Positions 1 to 10,282 of a DNA stretch of 64,000 bases are shown in pieces. Under the pieces are notes generated by a model. The model ran no database searches. It saw only the letters and a program-made list of their open reading frames with translations, and was not told the origin of the DNA. Position 1 is the stretch's first letter. Each line of letters starts with the position of its first letter. The translations under genes and the position numbers were made by a program. The DNA is from Geodermatophilus amargosae (GTDB lineage: Bacteria; Actinomycetota; Actinomycetes; Mycobacteriales; Geodermatophilaceae). Where the stretch lies: NCBI RefSeq assembly GCF_900116515.1, contig NZ_FPBA01000014.1:62001-126000 (forward strand), written 5' to 3'.

Positions 1-118
1 CGGCGGCGGCGAGCGGGCCGACGGCGGCCGAGCCGGCCGCCAACCGGGCCAAGCGACGTCGGCAGGCCCGACCGCCTTCCTCCCGCGCATCACCGTCCTC
101 GACTGGTTCCGTCTTCAT
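1..118 (-). CDS. Possible N-terminus of a membrane or exported protein, cut by the left edge
   Basis: An ATG on the minus strand opens a frame of 39 codons that runs off the left edge. The first 17 residues are acidic and polar, followed by an arginine cluster (CRRRLARL) and then an Ala/Gly/Leu-rich stretch, as expected for the start of a membrane or signal-anchor segment. No clear ribosome binding site is visible, and too little is present to assign a family. It is listed because the charge pattern looks real and no better frame exists here. Confidence 0.35.
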   Translation of the reverse strand, partial: MKTEPVEDGDAREEGGRACRRRLARLAAGSAAVGPLAAA

Positions 119-426
119 GAGTGGTGCTGCAGTCGTGGGCACGGACCGAGGCTGGGTCAGCCGCATGCGCGGCGCCAGGACGCCGTGTTGACGATTCCGG
201 CCAGGCAGATCCCGTACGGTGTCGGGGGCCGGGCAGACGTCGCGGTGGTCTCTCCGTCGGCGCAGGCCCTCGGCGTGACCGGTCCACTGGAGGCCCTTCT
301 CCGGCGCCACGTCTGGTCTCGGGCGCGGGATGCCGCACGCTCAGGGAGCCGCGGATGACGTCCGGTGGGCAGGTCACAGGAGTCCGCGCTGTCCCGGTCG
401 TTCGAGCCCGCGGGCACTCTCGATGA

Positions 427-459
427 CGAACCCCCACCGCTCGGAGCGACGGGGGTTCG
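427..459. other. Perfect hairpin with a nested stem
   Basis: CGAACCCCC at 427-435 pairs perfectly with GGGGGTTCG at 451-459. The loop contains a second small stem, CGCT with AGCG around a CGG loop (438-448). It lies directly upstream of the dispersed repeat at 461. No T tract follows, so it is not a textbook terminator on the plus strand. Confidence 0.6.
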
Positions 460-460
460 G

Positions 461-503
461 CTCGGTGTCCGAGGGGCGACCCGCTACACACGCACACGAC
501 TCG
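461..503. repeat. Dispersed 43-bp repeat, copy 1
   Basis: Positions 461-480 are identical to 48955-48974, and the following 23 bases match at 17 positions, giving 37 of 43 identical overall. The core CTCGGTGTCCGAG is itself a small inverted repeat. Both copies follow a C-rich/G-rich hairpin. The core resembles the reverse complement of an actinobacterial tRNA 3' end (GTCCGAGGGG), but no tRNA is present. Confidence 0.65.
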
Positions 504-587
504 ACGGCTGGTGACGGGCCGTCATCTCGTGTCCGAGGAGGGACTCGGGCACCGCGACGGGGGCCCCATCCATCAGCGGCCCCCGTC

Positions 588-1751
588 CTGACCTTCTTCA
601 TCACGATCTGCATGCTGTCGGCCAACATGGCCGCCGTCGGATCGCTGGCGTCGGGTTTCGTCCGGTACTTCGCCGGGGTCGTCGGGATGTCCGAGGACGC
701 GGTCGTCCCGACGCTGCTGATCGCGCTGGCCTTCATCACCGTCATCACGGTCATCAACCTGATCGGGATCAGTGAGTCGGTCGTGGTGAACGTCATCATG
801 ACGTTCATCGAGATCAGCGGCCTGGTGATCATCATGATCATCGGGGTCGTCGCGCTGTTCACCGGCATCTCCGACCCGGGCGTGCTGCTGCAGTTCAGTG
901 GCGAAGGCAGCAAGGCCATCGCCGTGGTCTCCGGCGTCTCGCTCGCCTTCTTCGCCATGACCGGGTTCGAGAACGCGGCCAACGTGGCCGAGGAGACGAT
1001 CGACCCGTCCCGGGCTTTCCCGCGGGCGCTGATCGGCGGCATGCTGACTGCCGGTGTGGTCTACGTGCTGGTCTCCGTCGCCGCAGCCCTGGCCGTGCCG
1101 ATCGACGTCCTGTCCGGCAACACGCTGCTGGAGGTGATCCGGGCCGGGATCCTGCCGATCCCGGTGAGCGTCATGCTGATCGTCTTCGGTCTGATCGCCA
1201 TGATCGCGATCAGCAACACCACGCTGGTGACCGTCGTCGCCCAGTCCCGGATCCTGTACGGGATGGCGCGCGAGGACATCGTCCCCTCGGTGTTCGCCAA
1301 GGTCCACCCGACCCGCCGCAGCCCGTACGTGGCGCTGCTGTTCGGTGCCGCGGTCGTGGGCGCGCTCCTGCTGATCGGCGCGCTGATCCGACTGAGCGGC
1401 TCCGACATCGACGTCGTCGACCGACTGGCCACGATCACCGTGGTGTTCCTGCTGTTCATCTACGCGTTGGTGATCGTCTCCTGCCTCAAGCTGCGGGGCA
1501 GCGACGAGACCCCGGACACCTACCGGGCGAGCACCCCGCTGCTGATCCTCGGCATCGTCGGCAACCTGGTGGTGCTGGTCTACACCGTCGTCGACGACCC
1601 GGGCGCGCTGCTGTGGGTGGCCGGGCTGCTGGCGATCTGACTGGTCCTCTTCCTGGTCCAGCACTTCGGCAAGAAGCGGGTGCGGCCGGCGGGCGCCGAG
1701 GGCGGGGACCCTGCAGCCGCCGACGCTCCGCCGACCGACAGGGGACTCTGA
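588..1751 (+). pseudogene. 5'-truncated APC-superfamily amino-acid permease with an in-frame stop
   Basis: The frame encodes roughly ten hydrophobic segments typical of APC amino-acid/polyamine permeases, including the family-like stretch FFAMTGFENAANVAEE followed by conserved Arg and Pro residues. The N-terminal helices TM1-2, which carry the substrate-binding unwound segment, are missing. A TGA at 1638-1640 interrupts the last helix (LLAI-stop). The same frame then continues LVLFLVQHFGKKR to a second stop at 1749-1751, so the TGA looks like a Gly-to-stop change. The second stop lies three bases before the universal stress protein gene, suggesting a former operon. With both defects the gene is almost certainly inactive. 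Confidence 0.85.
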
Positions 1752-1754
1752 GCC

Positions 1755-2228
1755 ATGCACGTGATCGTCGCCACCGACGGGTCCCAGGCCTCCCTGGCGG
1801 GCGCCAAGCAGTTCCAGTGGATCGCCGACTCCCGCGAGATCACCGACGTCACCGTGGTGGCCGTGGTCAGCCCCTACGCCGCGGTGCCGTTCGCCAACGA
1901 GCTCACCGAACGCCGCAACGTCGAGCCGACCGACTTCAGCTTCCAGGCGGAGGCCGCGGCCGCGGTCGACCTGGTCGCCGGCGTGTTCGACGGCTGGGGT
2001 CCGACCATCCACAAGCAGGTGCGCAGCGGTTCGCCCGCCTCGGAGATCATCCGGGCGGCCGAGGAGGTCGGCGCCGGCCTCATCTCGCTGGCGTCCGGCA
2101 GCCGCGGGCTCACGGCGACCATCCTGCTGGGCACCACCGCCTCGCGCGTGCAGCACTCCGCGCCCTGCCCCGTGCTGGTGTGTCGGCCTTCCCGCACGGG
2201 CGACGCGAGCGCCGCGCCGGTCGGCTGA
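1755..2228 (+). CDS. Universal stress protein (UspA family)
   Basis: This 157-residue protein begins with the beta-strand and Asp of Usp folds (HVIVATDGSQ) and ends with the ATP-binding signature, a GSRG loop followed by LLGTTASRVQHSAPCPVLV. Single-domain Usp proteins are usually 140-160 residues. They are cytoplasmic, often dimeric, and bind ATP during starvation or redox stress. The start lies three bases after the read-through end of the broken permease gene, and APC permease-Usp pairs are common. The preceding GACTCTGAGCC gives only a weak ribosome binding site, consistent with translation formerly coupled to the permease. Confidence 0.9.
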   Translation: MHVIVATDGSQASLAGAKQFQWIADSREITDVTVVAVVSPYAAVPFANELTERRNVEPTDFSFQAEAAAAVDLVAGVFDGWGPTIHKQVRSGSPASEIIRAAEEVGAGLISLASGSRGLTATILLGTTASRVQHSAPCPVLVCRPSRTGDASAAPVG

Positions 2229-2610
2229 TCTCGGGGGCGCGCCCCTCCGGACTCCCCGCCCGGCCCACTCGCCTGTCTCCACGTCGCGGACCTCGTCCCC
2301 GTGTAGCCCCCTCGCGATCCCGGTGGAGACCGGGGACAGCACCAGGGGGTTGGAGCGCCTGCTCAGCCGAGTGCGTGGCGGACGAGGCAGGCACGACGAC
2401 GAGGACGACCGGAAGCATTCCGGTGGTCTCGGCGAGGTCGAGCGAGCGACTGGAGCGTCGGACGCCGTCTCGAGTGCGAGGCAGTGGCGGCACGCATCGC
2501 GAGTCCGGTGTTCACGGGCGCGAAACGCCCCCGGTGCGGGGCGTTCCTAGGTTGGTGGCATCGGGTTTCGCCGGGGTTCCCGAACGCACCGCCATCCCAG
2601 GGGAGCCGCC
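2229..2610. other. Intergenic region upstream of glnN
   Basis: No protein-like frame is visible in these 382 bases. It should contain the glnN promoter and leader, but I cannot pick a promoter with confidence. A short GC palindrome (GGGGCGCGCCCC, near 2235) follows the stress-protein stop and may act as a weak terminator. Confidence 0.5.
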
Positions 2611-4779
<2,169 letters not shown>

Positions 4780-4788
<9 letters not shown>

Positions 4789-4821
4789 TCAGGCACGACA
4801 GATCCTCTGTTCAGGCACGAC
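4780..4821. repeat. 22-bp tandem duplication across the glnN stop codon
   Basis: ATCCTCTGATCAGGCACGAC at 4780-4799 recurs at 4802-4821 with one change (GATC to GTTC), a period of 22. The first unit contains the glnN stop codon TGA; in the second the equivalent triplet is TGT. It looks like a recent slippage or duplication event at the gene's 3' end. Confidence 0.75.
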
Positions 4822-5301
4822 GCTGCGCTGGAGCGCGTCGGGCCGAGTGCCACGGGACCGGCGATGGAGGCGGGCTTGTGGCCGGCCGGTGCGGCGCGTC
4901 CGCCCCGCGTGCGCAGCGGTGTCCGGGGGCGCCGGTGGTCCGCTGGTGCCGGCGGGTGCGGCTGCCGCGGCGGTGGGGTCGCTGGCGCAGGTCGGGATCG
5001 GATCGTCTGCGCCGCCGAACCGTTCGAGCGGGCTGTCCAGCAGGTTGGCGTCGAGGTGTCTCGGAGGCAGCCTTCAGGGGGCGACGCGGCGTCAGGACTC
5101 GTGCCAGGACGATGCGGGCTCGCCCCGACAGCTCTGGTGCCCCGGGCGGGCGGACCCAGAGCACCCAGTCGCGTCGTCAACGGCCCGACGGGAGCGGGGC
5201 GCGGTTCGACCCTGCTGAGGGTGCGCGGACCGGTCCTCCGTGACCAGTGCCCGAGCCGTGCTCCCGTGAGGAGCGGCGCAGCGGGATGGGCGTGAGGACG
5301 C
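4822..5301. other. Gene-free GC-rich spacer
   Basis: Between the glnN 3' duplication and the convergent Rieske-hemerythrin gene I see no frame with protein-like composition or a recognisable product. The overlapping open frames on both strands are rich in Arg, Pro and Gly, as expected from non-coding high-GC DNA. Confidence 0.5.
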
Positions 5302-6186
5302 TCAGCTGCGGCCCTCGACCACGCTGCGGGGATCGACGTCCTCTCCGGCCAGTCCCCGCGCGTCGTGGTGCTGCTCGTGGAAGGCCAGCCACTCCTGGCC
5401 GAGCTCCTCCCGGCGCGCCCGGTCGGTGTTCTCGCGGAAGAGGGGCAGGGGGTCACGCTCCTCCTCCTGCAGGTGCTCCTCGTTGACCTCGCGGGCCCTC
5501 CGTAGTGCGTGCCGCCAGCCCTCGCTGCCGACGGCGTGCTCCTGCACTGTCCGGACGCTGTCGCGGATCTCGTTGTGGTCGTGGACCGCGTGCTCGGCTT
5601 CCTCGGCTCCCTCGTCGGCGGCTCGCGCCAGCTTCGGATAGAGGATGGCCTCCTCTGCGCTCGCGTGGATCTCGAGGAGGTCGCGCAGGGTGGCCCACGC
5701 TGCCGTCAGCTCCGGTGCATCCGTCAGCGAGTCGATGGCCTCGAACTGGCGGCGCATCGCCGCGTGTTCGAGCTCCACGAGGACGGTGACGTCGGTGTCC
5801 GGACGCGCGGCGGGCGACGGCCCCGCGTCCTCGTGGGCCGCTCGGTCGTCCTCGGCCGGCTCGGGGTCCTGCGGCTCACCGAGGACGAGTGCTCCGTCGG
5901 CGACCGTGACCGACCAGGTGGCCACCCCGGATGGCGCCGGGCCGTCCACGACGGCGCCGGTCGTCACGTCGAAGGTGGCCATGTGGCACGGGCAGACGAC
6001 GGTCTGCCCGTCCAGCTCGCCCTCTGCCAGGGAACAGCCGGCGTGCGGGCAGGTGTCGTCGAAGGCGTGCAGGGTGCCGTCGAGCATGGCGACTGCCACG
6101 ACAGAACCCTCGTGCTCGGCGGTCACCATCTCCCCCTCGGCAGGAGGTGCGGGCGAGGACGGCTCCGATGGGGGCATGCCGGCCAT
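5302..6186 (-). CDS. Rieske [2Fe-2S] - hemerythrin (HHE) fusion protein
   Basis: The 294-residue protein joins two metal domains. Residues about 15-105 form a Rieske ferredoxin-type domain with C46-x-H48 and C65-x2-H68 (CPHAGC and CPCHMATFD). After a charged linker, residues about 130-260 form a hemerythrin HHE-like helical bundle with spaced His/Glu ligands (LEHAAMRRQF, EIHASAEEAILYP, HDHNEIRD, HLQEEERDPL). No signal peptide or membrane helix is seen, so it is probably cytoplasmic. The Rieske part could pass electrons to or from the di-iron site, for example in oxygen or NO sensing or scavenging; this is inference. The start is uncertain: later in-frame ATG and GTG codons near residue 20 have a better purine-rich leader. 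Confidence 0.85.
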   Translation of the reverse strand: MAGMPPSEPSSPAPPAEGEMVTAEHEGSVVAVAMLDGTLHAFDDTCPHAGCSLAEGELDGQTVVCPCHMATFDVTTGAVVDGPAPSGVATWSVTVADGALVLGEPQDPEPAEDDRAAHEDAGPSPAARPDTDVTVLVELEHAAMRRQFEAIDSLTDAPELTAAWATLRDLLEIHASAEEAILYPKLARAADEGAEEAEHAVHDHNEIRDSVRTVQEHAVGSEGWRHALRRAREVNEEHLQEEERDPLPLFRENTDRARREELGQEWLAFHEQHHDARGLAGEDVDPRSVVEGRS

Positions 6187-6324
6187 CTACCCACGGCCGG
6201 TCCGGCTACCCGACCGTCACGTCCCGCGACCACGGCTGCACCCGCGGCTTTCAGAGGTCGTGACGAGCACCTCGTGCCCCAGCGCCTCGTGCGCGCGGTG
6301 GTACCGATCTGCTCGAGCGACGGG

Positions 6325-6555
6325 TCATCCGATCGGCACGCCGTTCAGCGCGGCGGTGACCGCCGCCTCCCCGTGCGCTCCCGTGGTCGGGAAGACCGGG
6401 ACGGGACCGTGGTCAGCCCCGACGAGCAGCTCGACCCCGGTGCAGTCGAGGATCACATCCTGCGCTCCCGCGTCCAGGAGCTGTTCGATGACCTGCCGGC
6501 ACAGCTGGCGGGACTCCGTCCGCACGGTGCCGAGGCACAGCTCGTCATAGATGAC
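6325..6555 (-). pseudogene. C-terminal fragment of an aspartate/glutamate racemase-family protein
   Basis: About 75 residues match the C-terminal half of Asp/Glu racemases: IYDELCLG, a helix, then VILDCTGVELLV and PVPVFPTTGAHGEAAV. In intact enzymes the second catalytic cysteine lies in a GCTE-type motif; here it reads DCTG. The N-terminal domain with the first catalytic cysteine is absent, and the upstream frame is unrelated. It is a remnant, the first of a series of broken genes reaching to 9244. Confidence 0.75.
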
Positions 6556-6726
6556 CGGTGGAGCCCGGCCCGGTCCGGAGACCGTGAGCACTGCGGAGTC
6601 AGTGGCCGTGCCCGCCGAACCGCGGAAGCCGCCTCCCCGTCCGGACACCGGTGACGCGCGGCTCACCGCTGCGAGCGCAGTCCACCCGGTCACGGTCTGC
6701 CCGACCGGCGTGCCGCAGCGGGCCGG

Positions 6727-6869
6727 TCAGGCCGACCCGTCCGCCGACGGTGTAGCTCCGTGGGCGACCTGCGCGCAGGTGGGGCAAGGCGTGGCGTGCC
6801 GCTCCTCCTGCAGGGAGCGCTGGAGGTCGAAGGGACCACAGCGGGGGCAGCGGACTCGTTTACCGGCAC
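6727..6869 (-). pseudogene. fmdB: Frameshifted FmdB-type zinc-ribbon protein
   Basis: A GTG preceded by AGGAG begins VPVNE. After a two-base loss the reading continues in the next frame as RCPRCGPFDLQRSLQ and CPTCAQVA, which is the paired CxxC zinc ribbon of FmdB-family small proteins. FmdB genes commonly follow formamidase genes, and here the piece lies just downstream of a formamidase remnant on the same strand. The product is probably not made intact. Confidence 0.7.
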
Positions 6870-6935
6870 GGGTGCTCCTGTCGGAGGGAGTTGGCCGGTG
6901 CTCCGGGCCGGTGAGGCCCGGAGCACCGGTGCGGG

Positions 6936-7205
6936 TCAGTCGGCGGTGAGGTCGCGGCCTCCGCCGGCGCCACCGGGGAGGATGTTCCGGTCGAAGATGG
7001 ACAGGGGGATGCTGAGGGACACAGCGCTGTTGGGGATGTCCACGACGCCGCCGATGCGTCCCTCGATGGGGGGCGGCGCCGAGGAACAGATAGGCCTGCT
7101 CGAAGGTCCAGTCCAGGGTGGGCATCAGGTAGTTGATGGCGTTGAGGCAGGCCTGGCGGTAGGCGACGGTCGCGTTCACGTAGTAGTTCCGGCCGCCCCC
7201 CACGC
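6936..7205 (-). pseudogene. fmdA: C-terminal fragment of formamidase/acetamidase, frameshifted
   Basis: The first frame reads NYYVNATVAYRQACLNAINY and ends LFLGAAP. A one-base shift gives EGRIGGVVDIPNSAV and then FDRNILPGGAGG up to a TGA at 6936-6938. Joined, these are the C-terminus of FmdA/acetamidase-family amidohydrolases, which release ammonia from formamide or short amides. The shift coincides with a run of six G (7068-7073) where five would keep the frame. The N-terminal three quarters of the gene is missing: the sequence breaks at about 7205 where the integrase remnant begins on the other strand, so the integrase end marks the deletion point. Confidence 0.85.
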
Positions 7206-8165
7206 CCGAGCAAGCAGCGCCTGGACGCCCATCTCACCGGGTGGATGGGGACCCAGCGATTGCGCCCGTCCACGGTGTCCTCCTACCGGAGGAACATCCG
7301 GCTGCACATCGACCCCTACCTCGGGGCGCAGACGGTCGCCCGGCTGACCGGCCTGATGGTCGACGCCTGGATGCGCCAGCTCGAGGTGTCCGGAAGGGCC
7401 GACGGAACGGGTGGTCTGTCGGCGCGGGCCGTCCGATACGGCTTCATCCTCCTGCGAGCGGCGCTGAGCGATGCGGTCAGGCAGGGGCGGCTGGCGGGGA
7501 ACCCGACCGACCGGGCGACCCCGCCGAGCCCGTCGGAGGCTCGGCCGCCAGAGATGCAGGCCTGGACCGCAGCTGAGCTCGCCCGGTTCATGCGCTGGGC
7601 GGACGCCGATGACCCAGACCTGGCCATGTGCTGGCGGCTGCTGGCGGCCACCGGGATGCGCCGGGGTGAGGTCCTCGCGCTGCGGTGGCGCGACGTCGAC
7701 CTGGACGCTGGCCGGCTGCAGGTGCGTTGCAGCGTCGGGACGGTCAAGGACAAGGGCGCCGGCCAGCGACTGATGGAAGGCCCGACCGAAAGCGGCCAGT
7801 CCCGGGTCGTCGACCTCGACGCCGGCACCGTCGCCGCGCTCCGTGCCTACCGGGCGGCCCGTGAGCAGGTGTCACCTGGCTTGGTGCGGGATTCCGCGCT
7901 GGTGCTGAGCGGGCTCGACGGCAGCCACCGCCACCCGGAGCGGTTCTCCCGCCGCTTCACCGCCCAGGTCGTGCGAGCACGCAAAGCACTGGGGGAGGAG
8001 CAGTTGCCGGTGATCCGGCTGCACGACCTGCGCCACACCCACGCCACGCTGCTGCTTGCCGATGGCGTGCCGGTGAAGCTCGTCTCCGAGCGCCTGGGGC
8101 ACGCAAGCGCCACCATCACGCTCACCGTCTACCAGCACGTGCACCCCGGCATGGGCCGGCGCGAG
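7206..8165 (+). pseudogene. Truncated tyrosine recombinase (phage-type integrase), copy 1
   Basis: The sequence aligns without net gaps to the intact integrase at 22876-24078 with a constant offset of 15,880 bases, starting at about 7206 (CCGAGCAAGCAGCG). The first 70 or so residues (the AP2-like arm-binding part) are gone. The core-binding domain and the catalytic residues remain: Arg in TGMRRGEVL, HDLRHTH, GHASATI and Tyr in VYQHVHPGM. After GMGR the sequence diverges and the frame runs on to 8369 without the normal C-terminus. Lacking its N-terminus and own start, it is probably inactive. Confidence 0.85.
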
Positions 8166-8369
8166 GTCGGCCTGCCACCGCGTCGGCGCCGGATCTCGCG
8201 CCTCCGCCACCCCGACCATGTCGTTCCCGGCCGCTCTGGCGGCTGCCGCACCGACATCGACTCGCCGGGACTGTGTGACCGGCTCGCGCCACACGGCCCT
8301 GCATCACCTCCGCCGAGGAGCACGCATGACCGGAGAGCAGGAGCTCGGGCAGGACCGCGATCGCCCTGA

Positions 8370-8840
8370 CCGGCCGGCGGGCGTGCGCTCAGCCGGACCT
8401 CCGGTGCCAGACTTCTGGCAGCCCTTCTTGCCTGCGGGCTGGCGATCGTCGTGGCGTTTCAGGTGTCGCTGGTCGCGGGCGCTCCATGGGGCGCCGCCGC
8501 GTGGGGCGGGGCCCAGCCCGGCTAGCTGCCCACGAGCCTCCGGGTGGCGAGCACGTTCAGCGCCGCACTCCGGCTGCTCGCCACCTTGACCGTGCTGTCG
8601 CGGGGTGGGGTCACGACGGTGCCCGTCCCGTACTCCTTCAGCGCGCGTGCGTTCTGGGCGCTGACCGCGATCCTGGGGGTCGGTGCGGTGACGATCGCAG
8701 CCTCGCCGAGCAACTGGGAGCGCTTCGGCTGGGCACCCTTCGTGCTCGTACTCGCCGTCCTCTCCCTTCGGCGGGCCCGGTCCCCGATCGACGGGCACGG
8801 AAGGATCCCAGACACCATTGAACGGAGCGGGATGGCATGA
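8370..8840 (+). pseudogene. Small actinobacterial membrane protein interrupted by TAG
   Basis: Read in one frame, the segment gives a hydrophobic helix (ARLLAALLACGLAIVV), then VAGAPWGAAAWGGAQ, a TAG stop at 8523-8525, and a continuation LPTSLRVASTFSAAL with further helices and NWERFGWAPFVLVLAVLS. This order matches small four-helix actinobacterial membrane proteins of unknown function, in which APWG and the loop after it are conserved. No in-frame start is visible upstream, since a TGA lies at 8367. Its end overlaps the next broken gene by ATGA, so the two once formed an operon. Confidence 0.6.
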
Positions 8841-9244
8841 CGCCGGACGTGGCCACGGGCTACCTCGCCTCCCCGGAGGCGCTCCCGGCAACGGTCGTAG
8901 CGCTCCGGTCCGGGATGCCGCCGGAGTGGTCCAGCTACCTCGTCATCGACCCCGTGGAGGACCTCGTCGTGGGATCGGCGGGTTCACGGACCGCCCGTCG
9001 ACGGGGTCGTGGAGATCGGTTACAGCGTGGCCCCCGACCACCGTGGACGCGGGCACGCCACCGCCGCGGCGGGGCTGTGGCTCGACCTCACAACGCGGAA
9101 GGGGGTCTCGTTGGTCCGGGCGCACACCCTGGCGGAGGAGAGCCCATCGATGACCGTCCTGCGGGGGCTCGGGTCGCTGAGATCGACGACGCGGAGGACG
9201 GTCCGGTGTGGCGGTGGGAGCGCGCACCGGTGCGGACGGCGTGA
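8837..9244 (+). pseudogene. GNAT acetyltransferase with two frameshifts
   Basis: Three successive frames together give a complete GNAT protein. The first begins MTPDVATGYLASPEALP. After a shift near 8975 it reads GGFTDRPVDGVVEIGYSVAP followed by the acetyl-CoA loop HRGRGHATAA and RAHTLAEE. After a second shift near 9175 it ends AEIDDAEDGPVWRWER. The Q/RxxGxG/A loop is intact. Such proteins acetylate ribosomal-protein N-termini or small molecules. The two shifts make an intact product unlikely unless they are sequence errors. Confidence 0.8.
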
Positions 9245-9277
9245 CTGACGACCGTCCCCGGTCGCTCGTGGGGGTGC

Positions 9278-10144
9278 TCACCGTCCTCCGGCGCGGCCGG
9301 TGTTGTCCATGATCGCGCGGATGAGCAGCGGCCACGCCCCACGAGGCAGGTCGTGGCCCATCCCGGGGACGAGCACGAGGCGGGCGCCGGGGATGGCCTC
9401 GGCCGTCGCGTGCCCGCCGGAGGGATGGCACATCAGGTCCGCGGTGCCGTGGATGACGACGGTGGGGACCGTGAGCAGGTGGAGCGCCTCGGTCCGGTCC
9501 GGGGCGGCGCGCACGGCGCGGTGCTGGCGTCGACGGCCGTCGCGCGCGTCGGGATCGCGCTCGAACGCGAGCGCGCTGACCCGCCGCAGCTCGTCGAGGT
9601 CCTGGTCGAAGCCCGTCGACCCGATCAGGGAGAAGACCCGAACGCGGCGTTCGATCGCCTCCTCCTCGGTCCGGGGCGGTCGGGCCAGGGCGTGGCGGAA
9701 GACGCGCAGGGAGGTCCGGCCCTTGCCGCGGCGACCGGGGGTCGACATCAGCGAGGCCAGCGAGCGCACGCGACGGGGATGCCTGATGGCCATCGTCTGC
9801 GCGATCATCCCGCCGAGCGAGGCACCCACGATGTGCGCTGAGTCGACACCGAGGGCGTCGAGGAGGCCGACGGCGTCGTCGGCCATGTCCTCGAGGGTGT
9901 AGCGGCGTCCGGGCAGGTGTGTGGAGCGGCCTGCGTCGCGGTTGTCGAACCGGACCACTCGGAAGCCCTCGGCCGCGAGTTGCCGGCAGAAGTCCTCTGG
10001 CCAGTGGATGAGCTGGAAGCCCAGGCCCATGATCAGCAACATCGGAGGGGCATCTGGGTCCCCGAACGCGTCGTAGCAGAGGTCCACCTCGCCGACGGTC
10101 GCCATGCGCGGTGGGTGGTACGGCACCGCAGCGGCGGCGCTCAT
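9278..10144 (-). CDS. Alpha/beta hydrolase
   Basis: The 288-residue protein is a standard alpha/beta hydrolase: oxyanion region LLIMGLGFQLIHWP, FDNRDAGRS, nucleophile elbow GASLGG (Ser), acid in HGTADLM (Asp) and catalytic His in GMGHDLP. Its closest style is that of esterases or haloalkane/epoxide-type hydrolases of the TIM-like cap family; the substrate is unknown. The ATG at 10144 is preceded by GCAGGAGGCCGTG, a good ribosome binding site. It stands alone on the minus strand next to the DoxX-like gene. Confidence 0.9.
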   Translation of the reverse strand: MSAAAAVPYHPPRMATVGEVDLCYDAFGDPDAPPMLLIMGLGFQLIHWPEDFCRQLAAEGFRVVRFDNRDAGRSTHLPGRRYTLEDMADDAVGLLDALGVDSAHIVGASLGGMIAQTMAIRHPRRVRSLASLMSTPGRRGKGRTSLRVFRHALARPPRTEEEAIERRVRVFSLIGSTGFDQDLDELRRVSALAFERDPDARDGRRRQHRAVRAAPDRTEALHLLTVPTVVIHGTADLMCHPSGGHATAEAIPGARLVLVPGMGHDLPRGAWPLLIRAIMDNTGRAGGR

Positions 10145-10282
10145 GCCACGGCCTCCTGCACCTGGGCCCGGTCACGGTGGTGGGAAACGCGGAGGCTGGC
10201 CACGGAGGTCTCCTTGTCCTGTGCTCGGGAACGCGGGGAGGCGGGGCGACGTAGGCGCTGCGTCGCCCCAGCCAGTTGACGC

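Larger units (their letters stand above)
119..587. other. Gene-free stretch at the 5' breakpoint of a permease gene
   Basis: I see no convincing coding frame here; open frames exist on both strands but have no recognisable protein. The stretch holds the strong hairpin at 427-459 and the dispersed repeat at 461-503. Permease homology begins abruptly at about 588, so the first two or so transmembrane helices of that gene have been lost and replaced by this sequence. Confidence 0.5.

Noticed and set aside
400..420. tRNA T-loop-like GTTCGAG
   Set aside because: The flanking bases do not pair into a T-stem and no acceptor or anticodon arm is present. No tRNA or rRNA gene was found anywhere in the window.
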